Assembly (NCBI GenBank): GCA_035544895.1
Contig: DASZZM010000049.1
Coordinates: 62,001 to 126,000 of the forward strand
Source of the DNA: JASLEW01 sp035544895
Lineage (GTDB): Bacteria > Acidobacteriota > Thermoanaerobaculia > Multivoradales > UBA5704
DNA length: 64,000 nt
Reading direction: 5' to 3'
The position numbers were made by a program, and so were the translations under genes. The stretch's first letter is position 1; every line of letters begins with the position of its first letter. The notes beneath the pieces are model-generated. The model searched no databases, had not been told where the DNA came from, and saw only the letters and a list, made by a program, of their open reading frames with translations. Shown one piece after another: positions 55,519 through 62,309 of the stretch.

Positions 55519-56319
55519 TCATCCTTGGTGAGTTGAATCTGGTCCCGGCGCCAGGGCGAGGACGCGCAGGGGGCTGCCGCTGCCGCCGACGATCTTCAAA
55601 GGCGCGGCGATCACCAGCGCGCCGGTCGGCGGCAGCTCTTCGAGGTTGCGCAGGCTGGCGAGACCGAAACGGCCGGAGCCGTGCATGATGGTGTGGCTGG
55701 GAAAGGGCGGATCGAAACCGGCCGCCTGCCCGGCGTCGGTGCCCACGGTTTCCACTCCCACTCCGAGGACGTTGCGCTCGTGGGCCAGCAACTCGCTGGC
55801 CGACCGGTGGAAGCCTGGGCTGTGCGGCCCGTCGGCGGCCACGTTGAGGAACTCGCGCGGGTCGCGCCGCCGGCTCCAGCCGGTGCGCAGCAGCACCCAG
55901 GCGCCCGCCGGGATGCGGCCGTGTTTGGCCTCCCAGACCATGATCCGCTCGCGGGTGAGCAGGAAGTCGGGGTTGGCCTCGACCTCGGCGGTCACGTCGA
56001 TGACGCAGGCCGGGCCGACGAAGCGGCGGGCGGGGATGGTGTCGCAGGCGTTGTCCGGCAGCTCCTTGCCGGTCACCCAGTGAATGGGCGCGTCGAAATG
56101 GGTGCCGGTGTGCTCGCCCAGACGCAGCGTGTTCCAGTACCAGGCGGGCCCCTTCTCGTCGTAGCGCGACAAGACCTCGATGGTGAGCCCCGGCGAGGCG
56201 GCGAACTGGGGCGGCAGGCCGATGACCGGCGTCTCCGGGCCCAGGGGCTGCGTCAGGTCGATCACCCGCACGCGCCCGGAGGCCAGCTCCTCGATCAGCT
56301 GCTGCAAGACCTCGCTCAT
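55519..56319 (-). CDS. Cyclase family protein (kynurenine-formamidase-like metal hydrolase)
   Basis: Protein of 266 residues with the family signature HTGTHFDAPIHW (H70, H74, D76, H80), the metal-binding set of bacterial arylformamidase/KynB-type enzymes. VIDLTQPLGPETPVIGLPPQ and VIVWEAK-like segments match as well, and GVGVETVGTDAG is the second conserved block. Members hydrolyse N-formylkynurenine, isatin or other amides and lactones. It is the last gene of the minus-strand operon, coupled to the ThDP beta-like subunit (ATGA). The substrate is unknown. Confidence 0.9.
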   Translation of the reverse strand: MSEVLQQLIEELASGRVRVIDLTQPLGPETPVIGLPPQFAASPGLTIEVLSRYDEKGPAWYWNTLRLGEHTGTHFDAPIHWVTGKELPDNACDTIPARRFVGPACVIDVTAEVEANPDFLLTRERIMVWEAKHGRIPAGAWVLLRTGWSRRRDPREFLNVAADGPHSPGFHRSASELLAHERNVLGVGVETVGTDAGQAAGFDPPFPSHTIMHGSGRFGLASLRNLEELPPTGALVIAAPLKIVGGSGSPLRVLALAPGPDSTHQG

Positions 56320-56927
56320 GGTGCCTCTCCTCGCGCCGCTGGCCGCATCGTGCGCGCCGGGCGCACCGGTCGGAGATGGCGCTCGAACTGGAAGCGCATC
56401 TCCAGGAAATGAAGATCGATGAAATAGCTGGCCGGACCCTGCGGCTCGACCTTGGCCACTAGCGCCGCCAGCTCGCGGGCGGCCAGCGCTTCGCCGCAGG
56501 CGCGCGCCAGCTCTTCGGCCGTGCGGCAGGTCGCGGTGCGCGGCACCCCCGCCGCCGCGGCGATGGCGGCGAGATCGCTGCCGGTCGCGGTGGCGGTGGT
56601 GAAGCTCCGTCCCACCGACAGCAGCACCTCGTTGTCGAAGATGACGTGCAGGAGGTTGCGCGGGCGGTGGCGCGCCAGGGTGGTGAAGGTGCCGAGGTTC
56701 ATCAACACCGAGCCGTCGCCGTCGAGCACCACGACCTCGAGCTCGGGGCGCGCCAGGGCAATGCCCAGGCCCACCGAGGAGGCGAGCCCCATCGAGTGCC
56801 ACACGTAGAAGAACCCCGGCCGGTGTCCGAGCGAGAAGAGCTCGGCCGGCGCCGCTCCCATGTTGGTCACCACCACACGGTCGGCGAGCAGCGGATAGAT
56901 CGCCCGCATGGCCTCGAGGCGCAGCAT
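56316..56927 (-). CDS. Thiamine-pyrophosphate enzyme, C-terminal (PP) subunit
   Basis: Protein of 203 residues consisting of the pyrophosphate-binding half of a ThDP enzyme: GDGSVLMNLGTFTTLARH (residues 70-87, the GDG...N cofactor motif), DNEVLLSVGRSF, and VTNMGAAPAELFSLGHRPGF at the N-terminus. Splitting into two small subunits, with the PYR half upstream, is the arrangement of sulfopyruvate decarboxylase (ComDE) and phosphonopyruvate-decarboxylase-like enzymes, and the subunit lengths fit. The reaction is probably decarboxylation of a 2-oxo acid. Its ATG overlaps the PYR subunit stop, and its stop overlaps the cyclase ATG. Confidence 0.87.
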   Translation of the reverse strand: MLRLEAMRAIYPLLADRVVVTNMGAAPAELFSLGHRPGFFYVWHSMGLASSVGLGIALARPELEVVVLDGDGSVLMNLGTFTTLARHRPRNLLHVIFDNEVLLSVGRSFTTATATGSDLAAIAAAAGVPRTATCRTAEELARACGEALAARELAALVAKVEPQGPASYFIDLHFLEMRFQFERHLRPVRPARTMRPAARGEAP

Positions 56928-57439
56928 CACTCCTCCCACATCAGCTCGCGGCAGAGCAGCAGGGCGACCGGGCGCAGGCTCGATTCGGCGAGCGCCTGGG
57001 CCTGGCGCACCCTGGCCGCCACGTGCTCCGGCCGCTCGAGCGCGAGATACGGGATGCTCAGGGCGTCGAGCAGCTTTTCGGTCACTCCGCCGCCTTCGGT
57101 CTGCCAGGGATGCTCCTCGCCGAAGGTTCCCCGGTAGCTGACCAGCATGAGCAGCGGGATGCGGTAGAGCTGGGGGAGCGAGACGATGGCGTTGACGCTG
57201 GCCAGCAGGCCGTGGTTCTGCATCAGCATCGCCGAGCGCACACCGGCCAGGTGGGCGCCCACCGAGACCCCCACCCCCTCCTCTTCCTTGGCCAGCTGCA
57301 CGAGAGTCATCGCCGCGTCCTCCTCGGCGAGGCTCACCAGGTGCACCAGCCAGGTCTCGGGCAGCACCGACAGCAGGCTGATGCCGCACGCCTTGAGGGC
57401 GTCGTAGACCAGCGCGGAGCCGGCGGCCGAGACCGGCAC
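56927..57439 (-). CDS. Thiamine-pyrophosphate enzyme, N-terminal (PYR) subunit
   Basis: Protein of 170 residues, the pyrimidine-binding half: VYDALKACGISLLSVLPETW, then AKEEEGVGVSVGAHLAG with the activating glutamate, and MLMQNHGLLASVNAIVSL. It pairs with the 203-residue PP subunit to form one active site at the interface. The start is GTG at 57439, two bases after the peptidase stop; no ATG gives the complete domain. The product resembles the alpha subunit of sulfopyruvate decarboxylase, but the true oxo-acid substrate is not known. Confidence 0.85.
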   Translation of the reverse strand: MPVSAAGSALVYDALKACGISLLSVLPETWLVHLVSLAEEDAAMTLVQLAKEEEGVGVSVGAHLAGVRSAMLMQNHGLLASVNAIVSLPQLYRIPLLMLVSYRGTFGEEHPWQTEGGGVTEKLLDALSIPYLALERPEHVAARVRQAQALAESSLRPVALLLCRELMWEE

Positions 57440-57441
57440 GC

Positions 57442-59889
57442 CTAGCGTCCGCCCGGGGCGGCGCCCGCGGCCGCATCTTTCCGCGGCTCGGTCCGCGGCT
57501 CGCCGGGCGCCGCGGACTGGAGGATGGCCGTGGCGCGGTCGACCTCGGCGGCGAAGGCTTCGAGCGCCTTGGCGGTGGCGGCCACTTGCGCGTCGACTTC
57601 CTGCCAGTTGCGCGCCTCGATGGCCTCGCGCACGCCGGGCAGGGTCTTGACCGCGTAGCCGGTGTAGAAGCCAGGGGCATAGACCTGGTGCGCATACCAG
57701 GGGCGGCGGGGCAGGCCCGGTCCGAGCAGCGCGCGCTCGCTCTTCATCAGCACCGCGTCGAGCTCGCGCCGGCCGCCGGCGGGCAGCGCGGCGGCGCCGT
57801 TGCCGGCGCGCTCGAGGGCTTGCTGGTAGGCCTTGGCGCTCCTGGTCAGGCGGTCGCGGGCGTTGTCGAGCGGCGCGAAGTTCAGGTGCGGCGTCGGTGG
57901 CCACCGCTTGGGCGTCACCCAGGTCTGGGTGGGATCTCCGACCGCTTCGAAGGACTTGTCGTCGATGGCCTGGTTGCGCTCGTCGGTCTCCTCGCGCTGG
58001 TGGTCGGCGAGCTCCTCGACCTCCTTGACGTAGCGCCCGACGGTGTCGGCGAAGCGCGAGAACTCGAACGGCAGCAGGTCGGCCGCCGCCATGCGCAGCA
58101 CCACGCGGCCGGCGGTCTCGGCCAGGGCGACGCCGTACTGAAATGTCGGGTCCATGAAGCGGACGTAGTGATCGAAGCTGTCGTAGATCGAATGGTACTG
58201 TCCGTACTCGCCTTCGCCGCCGTAGCCCAGGTCGAGCGAGGCGATGCCCAGGTGCTGCAAGAAGGGCGTGAAGTCCGAGCCCGAGCCGAGAGCGGCGATG
58301 CGCAGGTCGCCGCCCTGCCTGGCCTCCTTGCGCTCCTCGACGCTGCCGTCGACCAGGAGGCTGGCGCGCAGGCGCTGGGCGACGCTGATCTTCTTTTCCG
58401 GATCGATGACCTCCGCCGCCACCTGGTTGACCAGCCTCTCGAGGGTATGCGAGCCGCCCGCGGCGAGGAAGCCGCGCTCGTTCGAGTCGCAGTTGAGATA
58501 GATGACCGCCTTGTCGCGCAGCTCGCGGTCGTGGGTCTCGGCCCACTCGGTCGAGCCCAGGAGGCCGGGCTCTTCGCCGTCCCACGAGGCGAAGACGATG
58601 GTGCGCTTGGGGCGCCACCCTCCCTTGACCAGCAGGCCGATGCTCCGCGCCTCCTCGAGCATGGCGACCTCGCTCGACAGCGGGTCGGTGGCGCCGTTGA
58701 CCCAGCCGTCGTAGTGATTGCCCTGGATCACCCACTCGTCGGGCCGCTCCGCGCCGGGCAGCCGCGCGATCACGTCGTAGGCCGGCACCAGCTTCCAGTC
58801 GGAGGCGACCCGAAGGTGGACCCGCGCGGGGCCGGGGCCCAGGTGATAGGGGATCGGCAGCGCGCCCCGCCAGGCCGCCGGCGCCATGGGTCCGCCCAGC
58901 GCCCGCAGCAGCGGCAGGGCGTCGCCATAGGAGATCGGCAGCACCGGAATCCTGGTCAGGGTCCTGGCGTCCTTGATGTCGAGGCGCTTGGCCTCCGGCG
59001 TGGCGCCCACGCCCGGCGTCAGCGGGTCGCCGGGATAGAGAGGCATGTCCGCCACCGAGCCGCGCTGAACCGCCCGCTCGTTGCGATAGCCGCCCCGGGG
59101 ATAGACGTCGCCGGCGAAGTAGCCATCCTCGTGTGGATCGGAGTAGATGATGCAGCCGATTGCGCCGTGCTCGGCCGCCACCTTGGGCTTGATTCCGCGC
59201 CACGAACCGAAGTAGCGGGCGATCACGATCTTGCCCTTGACGTCGATGCCGCGCCGCTCCAGGTCCTCGTAGTCCTTGGGCACTCCGAAGTTGACGTAGA
59301 CCAGATCGCCAGTGACGTCGCCGTCGATCGAGTAGGCGTTGTAGGTCGGCAGCTGCTCGGCGGCCTGGCCCGAGGTCGCGTCCTCCGCGATCGCCGGCTC
59401 GGCGAGCGAGGCGGTGAAGCGCTGCGGCGAGACCATCTCGAGGAGGCGCTCCTTGGGAGTGGGGAAGAGCACCCGGAACTCCTCGATCCGCACTTCGTAA
59501 CCCCAGGAGCGGAAGAGGCCGGCAAGGAAATCCGCGTTCTCCTTCTGGTACGGCGAGCCGACGTGGTGGGGCCGCGCCGACAGCCGCTGCAGCCACTGCC
59601 GCATGTTCTGCCGCTCCAGCGCGGCGTCGAAGCGCGCCTCGAGCGCGCGCTGCTCGGCCGCGTGAGCGTCGGCGAACCCGAGCATCGCCCCCACCGCGGC
59701 CGTTGCGGCCGTTGCCGGCGGCGCTCCCGCCAATGGTTCAGATGGCCCAGACGGCGCCGCGCCCGCCGGGCTCGCCCGCTGCGCGGGTTCGGCGGCGGGC
59801 AGCGTGGCGGCGATCAGCAACGTGGCCGCCGCCAGCAGCGCGGCAGCGGAAGCAAGCTGTGTGTCTCGTTGGCGCGAGCCGGTCGGCAT
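57442..59889 (-). CDS. Exported M28 peptidase, glutamate-carboxypeptidase-II-like
   Basis: Protein of 815 residues. Signal peptide (LASAAALLAAATLLIAATLP), a protease-associated (PA) insertion (about 150-340, RYFGSWRGIKPKVAAEHGA), the M28 core with GNHYDGW, FASWDGEEPGLLGSTEW, and QYHSIYDSFDHY zinc/catalytic motifs, and a C-terminal transferrin-receptor-like dimerisation domain. This full architecture is that of PSMA/GCPII and removes C-terminal glutamate (or acts as an aminopeptidase) on extracellular peptides. GAGGAGAG precedes the ATG at 59889 and TATCAT is 34 bases further up. It heads the four-gene operon with the ThDP enzyme and cyclase. Confidence 0.93.
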   Translation of the reverse strand: MPTGSRQRDTQLASAAALLAAATLLIAATLPAAEPAQRASPAGAAPSGPSEPLAGAPPATAATAAVGAMLGFADAHAAEQRALEARFDAALERQNMRQWLQRLSARPHHVGSPYQKENADFLAGLFRSWGYEVRIEEFRVLFPTPKERLLEMVSPQRFTASLAEPAIAEDATSGQAAEQLPTYNAYSIDGDVTGDLVYVNFGVPKDYEDLERRGIDVKGKIVIARYFGSWRGIKPKVAAEHGAIGCIIYSDPHEDGYFAGDVYPRGGYRNERAVQRGSVADMPLYPGDPLTPGVGATPEAKRLDIKDARTLTRIPVLPISYGDALPLLRALGGPMAPAAWRGALPIPYHLGPGPARVHLRVASDWKLVPAYDVIARLPGAERPDEWVIQGNHYDGWVNGATDPLSSEVAMLEEARSIGLLVKGGWRPKRTIVFASWDGEEPGLLGSTEWAETHDRELRDKAVIYLNCDSNERGFLAAGGSHTLERLVNQVAAEVIDPEKKISVAQRLRASLLVDGSVEERKEARQGGDLRIAALGSGSDFTPFLQHLGIASLDLGYGGEGEYGQYHSIYDSFDHYVRFMDPTFQYGVALAETAGRVVLRMAAADLLPFEFSRFADTVGRYVKEVEELADHQREETDERNQAIDDKSFEAVGDPTQTWVTPKRWPPTPHLNFAPLDNARDRLTRSAKAYQQALERAGNGAAALPAGGRRELDAVLMKSERALLGPGLPRRPWYAHQVYAPGFYTGYAVKTLPGVREAIEARNWQEVDAQVAATAKALEAFAAEVDRATAILQSAAPGEPRTEPRKDAAAGAAPGGR

Positions 59890-59922
59890 CGGGCTCTCCT
59901 CGCAAGGGCTGGTGGCCGCGCC

Positions 59923-59928
59923 ATGATA
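59923..59928 (-). promoter_or_regulatory. -10 element (TATCAT) of the peptidase operon
   Basis: TATCAT on the minus strand (5 of 6 bases), about 34 bases before the peptidase ATG. The same sequence occurs in the scarred copy at 60475-60564. Confidence 0.45.
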
Positions 59929-59985
59929 ATCCACCCGGCATGCGCCATGGGGTCCTCGTTCACCCAGGCCGGGCCGGGCTGAAGG

Positions 59986-60150
59986 TCAGATTCGACTGCG
60001 CCAGAATCCTGGGCGCCGGCGCGTGTGCGCTACCGCCCAAACGACACATTCGTCAGCTCGGAGCTCGAAAACAAGAACGTAGGGGAATCGGATGATCGCC
60101 TCGCGGAACTCGTCGCGGGCAGCCGGGTGGAAACGGATGCGCCCGGTCAA
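59986..60150 (-). CDS. Shortened RelE/ParE toxin, internally deleted in frame
   Basis: A 54-residue reading frame that starts with TTG and overlaps the antitoxin stop as TTGA. It begins RIRFHPAARDEFREAI, which is the ParE N-terminal strand and helix. It then jumps directly to IRFPYVLVFELRADECVVW, then AVAHTRRRPGFWRSR, the C-terminal strands and basic tail. A normal ParE is about 90-100 residues, so roughly 40 central residues (the helical hairpin) are missing with no frameshift. It is probably inactive or altered. It is too short for routine gene calling. Confidence 0.7.
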   Translation of the reverse strand: MTGRIRFHPAARDEFREAIIRFPYVLVFELRADECVVWAVAHTRRRPGFWRSRI

Positions 60151-60392
60151 CGGCGCTTCAGGGTCTGCGCGACCTCGGACTTGACGCCGTTCCAGTCGAG
60201 AAGCTGGACCTCCCCCTGGTCCGCACGCTGGATGCGACGTTCGATCTCTTCGTCCCAGGCCGCTTCGACGCCCGCGTCGGGGGTGCCGTCGAGGCTGGCG
60301 ATCAACTCTGCGGCAAGCCGAGCGCGATGTTCCCTGGGCAGCTTGAGGGCTGAGTCCAAGAGCGCTTCTGCACCGATGTTCATGACGTCCAT
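60147..60392 (-). CDS. Addiction-module antitoxin (TIGR02574-like)
   Basis: Protein of 81 residues matching the putative addiction-module component family: ALLDSALKLPREHRARLAAE, LIASLDGTPDAGVEAAWDEE and IERRIQRADQGE, with a C-terminal toxin-binding region. The ATG at 60392 has a second Met codon at 60383. The cognate toxin (59986-60150) is truncated, so the antitoxin may now be an orphan. Upstream on the same strand lies a duplicated promoter fragment at 60475-60564. Confidence 0.88.
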   Translation of the reverse strand: MDVMNIGAEALLDSALKLPREHRARLAAELIASLDGTPDAGVEAAWDEEIERRIQRADQGEVQLLDWNGVKSEVAQTLKRR

Positions 60393-60474
60393 TCTAAGCT
60401 GTTTCCGGGGTTTCGTGACGGCGGGGACTGGACATACCGACCGGCACAGAGCGCAAAGTGCCGCGATTTCGCGT

Positions 60475-60564
60475 CCGTTGCCGGCGGCGCTCCCGCCAAT
60501 GGTTCAGGTGGTACCGCGCCCGCCGGGCTTCCTCGCCAGGGCTGGTGGCCGGGTGATGATAATC
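60475..60564. repeat. Scarred partial copy of the peptidase 5' region
   Basis: Three blocks correspond in order to 59709-59743 (34 of 35 bases), about 59754-59772, and 59898-59932 including the -10 TATCAT, with about 10 and about 125 bases missing between them. It lacks the peptidase ATG. It points leftwards, upstream of the antitoxin gene, and could supply a promoter. It ends 24 bases before the ACG start of the FAD gene. I recognise nothing in 60393-60474. Confidence 0.75.
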
Positions 60565-60588
60565 CCTGCGGCCTGATACACTCGCGCC

Positions 60589-61971
60589 ACGCCTGACGAC
60601 CTCACTATCCTCGGCGGCGGCCCCGCGGGCCTCGCGGTCGCCCACTACGCGCAGGAACGCGGCATCTCATTCGCCCTGTTCGAGCGCGCGGCGGAGCTTG
60701 GGGGGCTCTGCCGCACCTACAGCTGCGGCGGCCACCTCTACGACTCCGGGGCGCACCGCTTCCACGACCGTGACCACGAGATCACGGGGGACTTGCTGCG
60801 GCTGATGGGCCAGGATCTCGCTCGCGTCAGATCGCCCAGCCAGATCTACGACCGCGGCCGCTTCATCGACTTTCCGCCAACTCCGCTCAACTGGGTGCGC
60901 GGCCGCGGCGTCGGCGAGGCGGTGCAGGTCGGCGCCGAGATCCTCAAGGCCCGCTGGCGCCCGCGGCCCGAGCGGAGCTTCGAGGATCTGGCAACCAACC
61001 GCTATGGCCGCAGCCTCGGGCAGCCGCTGCTCATCTCCTATGCGGAGAAGCTCTGGGGCCTGCCGGCCGGGGCCTTGGCCCCCGACGTCGCCACCCGCCG
61101 CCTCGCCGGACTCGGCCTGCGGTCGCTGCTCTCGGAGCTGTTCCTGCCGCGCCGCAGGCGCGGGCACCTCGACGGCTCGTTCCTCTATCCGCGCAAGGGC
61201 TACGGCTCGATCGCGACGCGGCTATCCGCCGGCCTGCCGGCCGACCGTCTCCACACGTCGCGCGAAGTTGCCGGGCTCGACCGCGAGGGCGTCGCCATCC
61301 GCGGTATCCGGTTCGCCGGGCACCCGACCCACCCGGTTGCCGGCCGCGTCGTCAGCACGCTGCCCTTGACGGCGCTGGTTCGCTGCCTCGGCGAGGCCTT
61401 GCCCGCCGCGGCTCGGCGCGCCGCGGCGCAGTTGCGTTTCCGCCACATCCGGCTGGTCTTCCTGCGCCTCGCCATCCCCCGGCACTCGCGGAATGCGACG
61501 ATCTACTTCCCCGATCCGCGCCTGGCCGTATCCCGCATTTCCGAGCCGAAGAACCGTTCGTCCGCAATGGCGCCGGCGGGCGAGACTGGCCTGGTCATCG
61601 AAGTGCCGTGCTCGACAGGCGATGACCTCTACGACCTCGACGGCGGCCTGCTCGCCGAGCGGGTGGTTTCCGAGCTTGCCGGAATCGGCTTGCTCGAGCC
61701 GCGCGCGGTCCTCGCTCGCGAGACCCGGATGATGCTCAATGCCTACCCGGTCTACTCGCTCGACTACGCCGAGAACGTCGAGGTGATCGGCGAAGCGCTG
61801 GCGGAGATCGAGAACCTCGACGTCCTCGGACGCGGCGGGCGCTTCTGGTACAGTCACCTCCACGACCAGTTGCGCGGTGCGAAAGACTATGTCGGCTCTT
61901 TGGAGAAGCGGGGCGAGTCCTTGCGGGCGAGCATTTCGCCGCACATCCTGAGGTCCGCCAGGAAGCTGTAG
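60589..61971 (+). CDS. FAD-dependent oxidoreductase (HemY/amine-oxidase-like), apparent ACG start
   Basis: Protein of 460 residues. The dinucleotide-binding motif LGGGPAGLAVAHYAQ starts at about residue 6, and LFERAAELGGLCRTY follows, then YDSGAHRFH. The central YAEKLWGLPAGALAP and LYPRKGYGSIATRLS segments and the C-terminal YPVYSLDYAENVEVIG are typical of COG1232-type oxidases found beside polysaccharide genes. No ATG, GTG or TTG lies in frame between the stop at 60574 and the motif. The natural start (PDDLTILGGG) is preceded by ACG at 60589. An ATG at 60793 would remove the FAD-binding site. TACACT 6 bases before hints at a leaderless transcript. It overlaps the convergent DUF962 gene by 85 bases. 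Confidence 0.8.
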   Translation, partial: TPDDLTILGGGPAGLAVAHYAQERGISFALFERAAELGGLCRTYSCGGHLYDSGAHRFHDRDHEITGDLLRLMGQDLARVRSPSQIYDRGRFIDFPPTPLNWVRGRGVGEAVQVGAEILKARWRPRPERSFEDLATNRYGRSLGQPLLISYAEKLWGLPAGALAPDVATRRLAGLGLRSLLSELFLPRRRRGHLDGSFLYPRKGYGSIATRLSAGLPADRLHTSREVAGLDREGVAIRGIRFAGHPTHPVAGRVVSTLPLTALVRCLGEALPAAARRAAAQLRFRHIRLVFLRLAIPRHSRNATIYFPDPRLAVSRISEPKNRSSAMAPAGETGLVIEVPCSTGDDLYDLDGGLLAERVVSELAGIGLLEPRAVLARETRMMLNAYPVYSLDYAENVEVIGEALAEIENLDVLGRGGRFWYSHLHDQLRGAKDYVGSLEKRGESLRASISPHILRSARKL

Positions 61972-62309
61972 TACGCGCGGCCTCCCCTGGCAGGCTGCGC
62001 CGGCCGGCGCTGAAGCGGGCGCCGAAGCCAGCCGTGCAGCGTGCCCAGCAGGCTCGCGGACGGCTGTCTCCAGGAGACCGGCCGGTTGCCCTCGAGCAGG
62101 AGGTGCCCGATCCAGCAGGGGGCCACGGCGAGGATGGGCACGGCGAGCAGCAGGAGAAAACTGCGTTCGACCACGGCGGCGACGATCCCGGCAATCGCAA
62201 GGAGCTTGGCGAGCAGGTGCAGGGCTCGATTGACCGGGTGGCGGTGGTCGGCCAGGTACACCGCGTAGAACTCCTCGAATGCCTCGAATCGGGGGTCGCT
62301 CTGACTCAT
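61887..62309 (-). CDS. DUF962/Mpo1-like membrane protein
   Basis: Protein of 140 residues: EFYAVYLADHRHPVNRALH (histidine-rich first motif), transmembrane segments (LLAIAGIVAAVV, LLLLAVPILAVAP), then CWIGHLLLEGNRP (second histidine motif) and a cytosolic FLADLRMCGEML tail. Yeast Mpo1, of the same family, is an iron-dependent dioxygenase in 2-hydroxy-acid breakdown. The start at 62309 is chosen by homology. Both gene ends are firm, so its 3' end truly overlaps the FAD gene. Confidence 0.88.
   Translation of the reverse strand: MSQSDPRFEAFEEFYAVYLADHRHPVNRALHLLAKLLAIAGIVAAVVERSFLLLLAVPILAVAPCWIGHLLLEGNRPVSWRQPSASLLGTLHGWLRRPLQRRPAQPARGGRAYYSFLADLRMCGEMLARKDSPRFSKEPT

Noticed and set aside
60394..60645. 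83-codon minus-strand frame upstream of the antitoxin
   Set aside because: It runs through the scarred promoter copy and the start of the FAD gene, and shows no protein-like features.
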